Positions 14,078-17,198 of a stretch of DNA of 17,198 nucleotides are shown piece after piece. Both the position numbers and the translations under genes were made by a program. Source of the DNA: an uncultured Campylobacterota bacterium (lineage in GTDB: Bacteria; Campylobacterota; Campylobacteria; Campylobacterales; Arcobacteraceae). The stretch lies in the NCBI GenBank assembly GCA_903821805.1, contig CAIJNA010000116.1, forward strand, positions 1-17,198, in the 5' to 3' direction. Positions within the stretch are counted from its first letter, which is position 1, and every line of letters starts with the position of its first letter. The notes beneath the pieces were generated by a model. That model was given only the letters and a program-made list of their open reading frames with translations, had not been told where the DNA came from and searched no databases.

Positions 14078-15442
14078 TTGTTAGAACAATCTACAAGTCA
14101 TATTGGTAAATTTTGGGAAGTTTATCAAAAGCAAGACAGAAACAAAATCGAAGAATTTACGAAATATATGGATAAATTTGCTGTAAATTTCAATCTTTAC
14201 AAAGATGGAAATTTTATAGAGAGATCATTACCCTTTGATGTTGTCCCTAGAATTATTGGTGCTAGTGAATTTAACAAAATGGATAGAGGACTATCTCAAA
14301 GAGTAAAAGCTTTAAATCTTTTTCTTGAAGATTTGTATACTGATCAGAAAATTGTTAAAGCTGGAATTATTCCTTCAGAATTTATTTATCAAGCTAAAGG
14401 CTTTTTGAAAGAATTAGTCGGACATTCCCCATCAAAAAAGATTAGAACACATATTAATGGTATCGATCTTGTAAAAGATACAGTTACAGATGATTGGATT
14501 ATTTTAGAAGACAATCTGAGAGTTCCAAGTGGAGCTAGTTACCCTTTATCTATACGAGATACATACAGAAAGATTTATCCAGAATTTTTTGAAAATCTTA
14601 AAATTGAGCCAATCAAGCAGTATCCTCAATTAATTAAAGAATCTATGGATTATGTAAACTGTGGAGGAATAAATGTAGTATTGACTCCAGGAAGATACAA
14701 TTCAGCTTATTATGAGCATAGTTATTTGGCTGAAACTAGTAATGCTTTACTCGTTAGAAATCATGAGTTGGTTGTTAAAGATAAAGTAGTTTACTTTAAA
14801 AACTATGACGGAAAGTTGATTAAAGTTGGAGCAGTTTACAGAAGACTTGATGATGAATTTTTAGATCCAAACTTTTTTAATCCAGAATCTTTAATAGGTG
14901 TTCCAGGGATAATGGAGGCATACCTAGCTGGAAATGTAGCACTGTTAAATGCTCCAGGAAATGGTGTGGCTGATGACAAAGGTATATATTATTTTGTCCC
15001 TCAAATGATCAAATATTATTTAGGAGAAGAGGCACTGCTTAGAAATGCTCCAACCTATCTTCCTTATTTTGCTGATGACATGAAATACATGATGGAAAAT
15101 ATGGAAAAACTTGTCATTAAAGATGTTGCAGAAGCTGGTGGCTACGGTGTAATGTTTGGACATAGTATGTCAAAAATACAACTTGAAGATCTTAAAACAA
15201 TCATAAAAGCTAATCCTAGAAGATTTATTGCACAAGAATTAGTTGAATTCTACGATGAAGAATGCTATATTAATGATAAATTAGTGCCTAGAAAAGCTGA
15301 TTTTAGAGCTTATGTTGTTATGGCTGAAGAGCCTAAAGTTTGGAAATGTGGGCTTACAAGATATGCTATGGAAGCTGGAAACTATCTTGTAAATTCTTCA
15401 CAAGGTGGCGGATTTAAAGATACTTGGGTTATGGGAGAATAA
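14078..15442 (+). CDS. Circularly permuted ATP-grasp family ligase (type 2, DUF404/DUF407)
   Basis: This protein of about 454 residues has the motifs of the circularly permuted ATP-grasp amidoligases: DVVPRIIGASEFNKMDRGLSQR (54-75), INGIDLVKD (126-134), EDNLRVPSGASYP (144-156), LTPGRYNSAYYEH, VYRRLDDEFLDP and GVPGIMEAYLAG. ATP-grasp enzymes join a carboxylate to an amine or thiol through an acyl phosphate; the substrates of this branch are unknown. TTG 14078 is chosen over the TTG at 14042 because of the AGGAGG site and promoter position. It is the first gene of the operon, with the alpha-E gene starting one base after its stop, the standard partner arrangement. Confidence 0.92.
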   Translation: MLEQSTSHIGKFWEVYQKQDRNKIEEFTKYMDKFAVNFNLYKDGNFIERSLPFDVVPRIIGASEFNKMDRGLSQRVKALNLFLEDLYTDQKIVKAGIIPSEFIYQAKGFLKELVGHSPSKKIRTHINGIDLVKDTVTDDWIILEDNLRVPSGASYPLSIRDTYRKIYPEFFENLKIEPIKQYPQLIKESMDYVNCGGINVVLTPGRYNSAYYEHSYLAETSNALLVRNHELVVKDKVVYFKNYDGKLIKVGAVYRRLDDEFLDPNFFNPESLIGVPGIMEAYLAGNVALLNAPGNGVADDKGIYYFVPQMIKYYLGEEALLRNAPTYLPYFADDMKYMMENMEKLVIKDVAEAGGYGVMFGHSMSKIQLEDLKTIIKANPRRFIAQELVEFYDEECYINDKLVPRKADFRAYVVMAEEPKVWKCGLTRYAMEAGNYLVNSSQGGGFKDTWVMGE

Positions 15443-15443
15443 T

Positions 15444-16106
15444 ATGACACAATTAATTACAGCAAATGCAGCAACAAATCTTTATTGGTTAGGAAGATAT
15501 TTAGAAAGAATTGAAGCTTCACTTATTGATATAAATAGAGCATATGATAATATTATAGATGTTGATCAAAATGAGGGTGTTGCACTTTTTGAAAAACTTG
15601 GAATTGATATCGAATATACAAACTCTTCTGAATTTTTAAATGTTGCAATTTTTGGAGATCACGCTGCAAACCTTTTTGATCTTTTAAGTTGTGCTAGAGA
15701 AAATGCAATCGTTGCAAGAAGTTACATTGAAGCAGAAGCTTTTGGATCAATCATTGAATTGCATCAGCACTTTGAAACGGCACAAAAAAATAATTTTTAC
15801 ATAGATTTTAGATTCGTAGATACGGCTATGTCACTTATTAGTGAAATCTGGGGAGAACTTACTAGAAAACAAACTAGAAATTTACATGATTATTTTATGG
15901 CCATGGGAAAAAATGTTGAAAAAGTTGATATGAGCCTAAGAATCGGAAGAGATAAAGAATTCGCTCTTATTGTTATGAAAGAAATAGATACAATAGTTTC
16001 TATTTTAGCTCCAAACGCAAGTTTTAAGCCTCATGATTTAAATGAATCAGATGAGGTTATTTTGGCTTCAATAAATAATAAAATAAATAAAATTATAACG
16101 GAGTAA
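15444..16106 (+). CDS. Alpha-E domain protein (DUF403)
   Basis: This 220-residue, mostly helical protein has the family signature near its start, ATNLYWLGRYLERIEASL (N12, W15, R18, E21, R22). Alpha-E proteins nearly always accompany circularly permuted ATP-grasp ligases and are predicted to help in synthesis or modification of a peptide; no reaction is established. The frame is open 39 bases upstream into the ATP-grasp gene, but the ATG here is preceded by GGGAGA and begins one base after the TAA, and places the signature at the usual position. At about 220 residues it is shorter than the roughly 300-residue members common elsewhere. Confidence 0.9.
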   Translation: MTQLITANAATNLYWLGRYLERIEASLIDINRAYDNIIDVDQNEGVALFEKLGIDIEYTNSSEFLNVAIFGDHAANLFDLLSCARENAIVARSYIEAEAFGSIIELHQHFETAQKNNFYIDFRFVDTAMSLISEIWGELTRKQTRNLHDYFMAMGKNVEKVDMSLRIGRDKEFALIVMKEIDTIVSILAPNASFKPHDLNESDEVILASINNKINKIITE

Positions 16107-16112
16107 TCAAGT

Positions 16113-17060
16113 TTGAACGTGACAACAAAAGAGATTTTTAAATCAGAGCTCCCTGTTGGGGAAACACTATCTATCAAAAGAACAAGATTTGAAGGAAGTC
16201 GTCAGGACGAAAAGAAAAAAAGAATTTCAATCGTTAGTGGTATACATGGCGATGAGCTTGAAGGACAACTTGCTATATATTTATTGGGTCGTTGGCTAAA
16301 TGAAAATCCTGATAAGTTAGTTGGTATCGTTGATATATATCCAGCTGTAAATGCTCTTGGTGTTGATACTATAACTAGAGGTTTCCCAATATACGAAGTG
16401 GATTTAAATCGCTCGTTTCCAGGTTCAAAAGATGACTTTTTACCAGGACAGATAGTTTATGCATTAACTCAAGATATTAAAGGCAGCGATATTGCTATAG
16501 ATATTCATTCAAGTAATATTTTCTTGCGAGAGATTCCGCAGATTCGTATTAATAAAGAATTTTCCAATTCAACATTGCCATTAGCAAAAGAATTAAATTG
16601 TGATTTTATTTGGATTCATGATGCTGTTACGGTTCTTGAAGCTACATTTTCGCATACATTAAATTCACTAGGAACTAAAACACTTGTTGTTGAAATGGGT
16701 GTTGGGATGAGACTTACAAATAAATACGGTGACCAACTTTTACGTGGTATGCTTAATTTAATGAAGCAAGAAGGGATTATAGAATGTGAGGAAGCGTTTG
16801 AAGTTAGAACGCCATTTACATCAGAAACTGGAAGTGTTGCTTATATGAATGCCCCAAAAAGTGGACTATTTGTTCAATTTTTAGATCATTGTGCAATTAT
16901 TAATAAAGATGACAAAATTGGTGATATTGTTAGCCCCTTAACTGGTGAAGTTCTAGCGGAATTAAAAGCTCCTTGTGATGGAATCTTATTTACTCTGCGA
17001 GAATATCCTGTCGTGTATGAAGGTTCGTTAATAGCTAGAATTTTTAGTACAAATAAATAA
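16113..17060 (+). CDS. AstE/AspA-like zinc deacylase (M14 superfamily)
   Basis: This 315-residue protein belongs to the succinylglutamate desuccinylase/aspartoacylase family, zinc enzymes that hydrolyse N-acyl amino acids or similar amides. Zinc ligands H45 and E48 lie in GIHGDE and H132 in DIHSS; the substrate-binding DLNRSFPG is at 97-104 and the catalytic glutamate is E194 in VVEMG. A C-terminal beta-rich domain (about 225-315) is similar to those of other family members. The start is TTG, nine bases after a GGAG whose GAG is the last codon of the alpha-E gene. In this operon the natural substrate is probably the product, or a precursor, of the ATP-grasp system, by inference. Confidence 0.9.
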   Translation: MNVTTKEIFKSELPVGETLSIKRTRFEGSRQDEKKKRISIVSGIHGDELEGQLAIYLLGRWLNENPDKLVGIVDIYPAVNALGVDTITRGFPIYEVDLNRSFPGSKDDFLPGQIVYALTQDIKGSDIAIDIHSSNIFLREIPQIRINKEFSNSTLPLAKELNCDFIWIHDAVTVLEATFSHTLNSLGTKTLVVEMGVGMRLTNKYGDQLLRGMLNLMKQEGIIECEEAFEVRTPFTSETGSVAYMNAPKSGLFVQFLDHCAIINKDDKIGDIVSPLTGEVLAELKAPCDGILFTLREYPVVYEGSLIARIFSTNK

Positions 17061-17098
17061 TCAAAAAATAACTATTAAAATGAGAGATAAATAATAAT

Positions 17099-17198
17099 AT
17101 GAAAAAAATAGAAATATTAAGAATAGAGTCATTAAGTAGAGCTCCACTTGTTATTGAGGGATATTTATTTGAAGGTAGTGACCCAGAAGCTCCATCTT
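17099..17198 (+). CDS. Fourth gene of the ATP-grasp operon, cut by the window edge
   Basis: An ATG at 17099, 38 bases after the deacylase stop with a weak GAGA upstream, opens a frame that stays open to the end (33 codons). It begins MKKIEILRIES and continues with LSRAPLVIEGYLFEGSDPEA. The pattern of a beta strand followed by a glycine turn and a Pro-Glu-Ala segment resembles the N-terminal part of a second AstE/AspA-like protein before its HGDE motif, but that motif lies outside the window. A second deacylase is my best guess. Confidence 0.65.
   Translation, partial: MKKIEILRIESLSRAPLVIEGYLFEGSDPEAPS

Noticed and set aside
15405..15443. Longer start of the alpha-E protein inside the ATP-grasp gene
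   Set aside because: The ATG at 15444 has a GGGAGA site and gives the usual distance to the family signature; the extension has no conserved residues.
1..17198. Mobile elements, CRISPR arrays, prophage or tRNA-linked islands
   Set aside because: No transposase or integrase frames, no regularly spaced repeats, no tRNA genes, and no abrupt change in base or codon style between blocks.

Overview
The window is strongly AT-rich, densely packed and bacterial, and it looks like chromosome of a Campylobacterota (Epsilonproteobacteria) member. A Sulfurimonas- or Arcobacter-like organism is my best guess from gene content and codon style; it cannot be fixed from this window alone. There are no rRNA or tRNA genes, no CRISPR array, and no transposase or integrase. 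All recognised proteins look intact.

Layout. (1) 1-4061, minus strand: a tightly overlapping Bat/MoxR operon, read from right to left as MoxR AAA+ ATPase, DUF58 protein, small membrane protein, BatA-like and BatB-like von Willebrand A proteins, and the first codons of a further gene that runs off the left edge. (2) 4062-4271: a divergent control region with two inverted repeats and a stem-loop in the rpmE leader. (3) 4272-5804, plus strand: rpmE (zinc-type L31), rsmI (16S rRNA methyltransferase) and a DUF2721 membrane protein. (4) 5815-9009, minus strand: AEC-family permease, asnB, YqaA/DedA-like membrane protein, ending in a stem-loop terminator. (5) 9010-9200: a divergent promoter region with a possible 36-residue secreted peptide ORF. 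(6) 9201-13905, plus strand: metH (B12-dependent methionine synthase) followed immediately by a BaiN/HI0933-type flavoprotein whose start codon is puzzling. (7) 13906-17198, plus strand: a clear -10 box, then circularly permuted ATP-grasp ligase, alpha-E protein, AstE/AspA-like zinc deacylase (M14), and a fourth gene cut by the right edge.

How the genes work together. The MoxR/Bat cluster resembles chaperone-like, metal-ion-binding complexes of the cell envelope. rpmE-rsmI is a ribosome gene pair. metH and the flavoprotein are adjacent and probably translationally coupled. The most interesting block is the last one: ATP-grasp plus alpha-E is a predicted but biochemically uncharacterised peptide or amide-bond synthesis system. 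Here it is paired with a deacylase instead of, or before, the more usual transglutaminase-like peptidase.

Several genes seem to start with TTG or GTG (2252 minus, 4487, 14078, 16113). In three of these four cases a Shine-Dalgarno sequence supports the choice.
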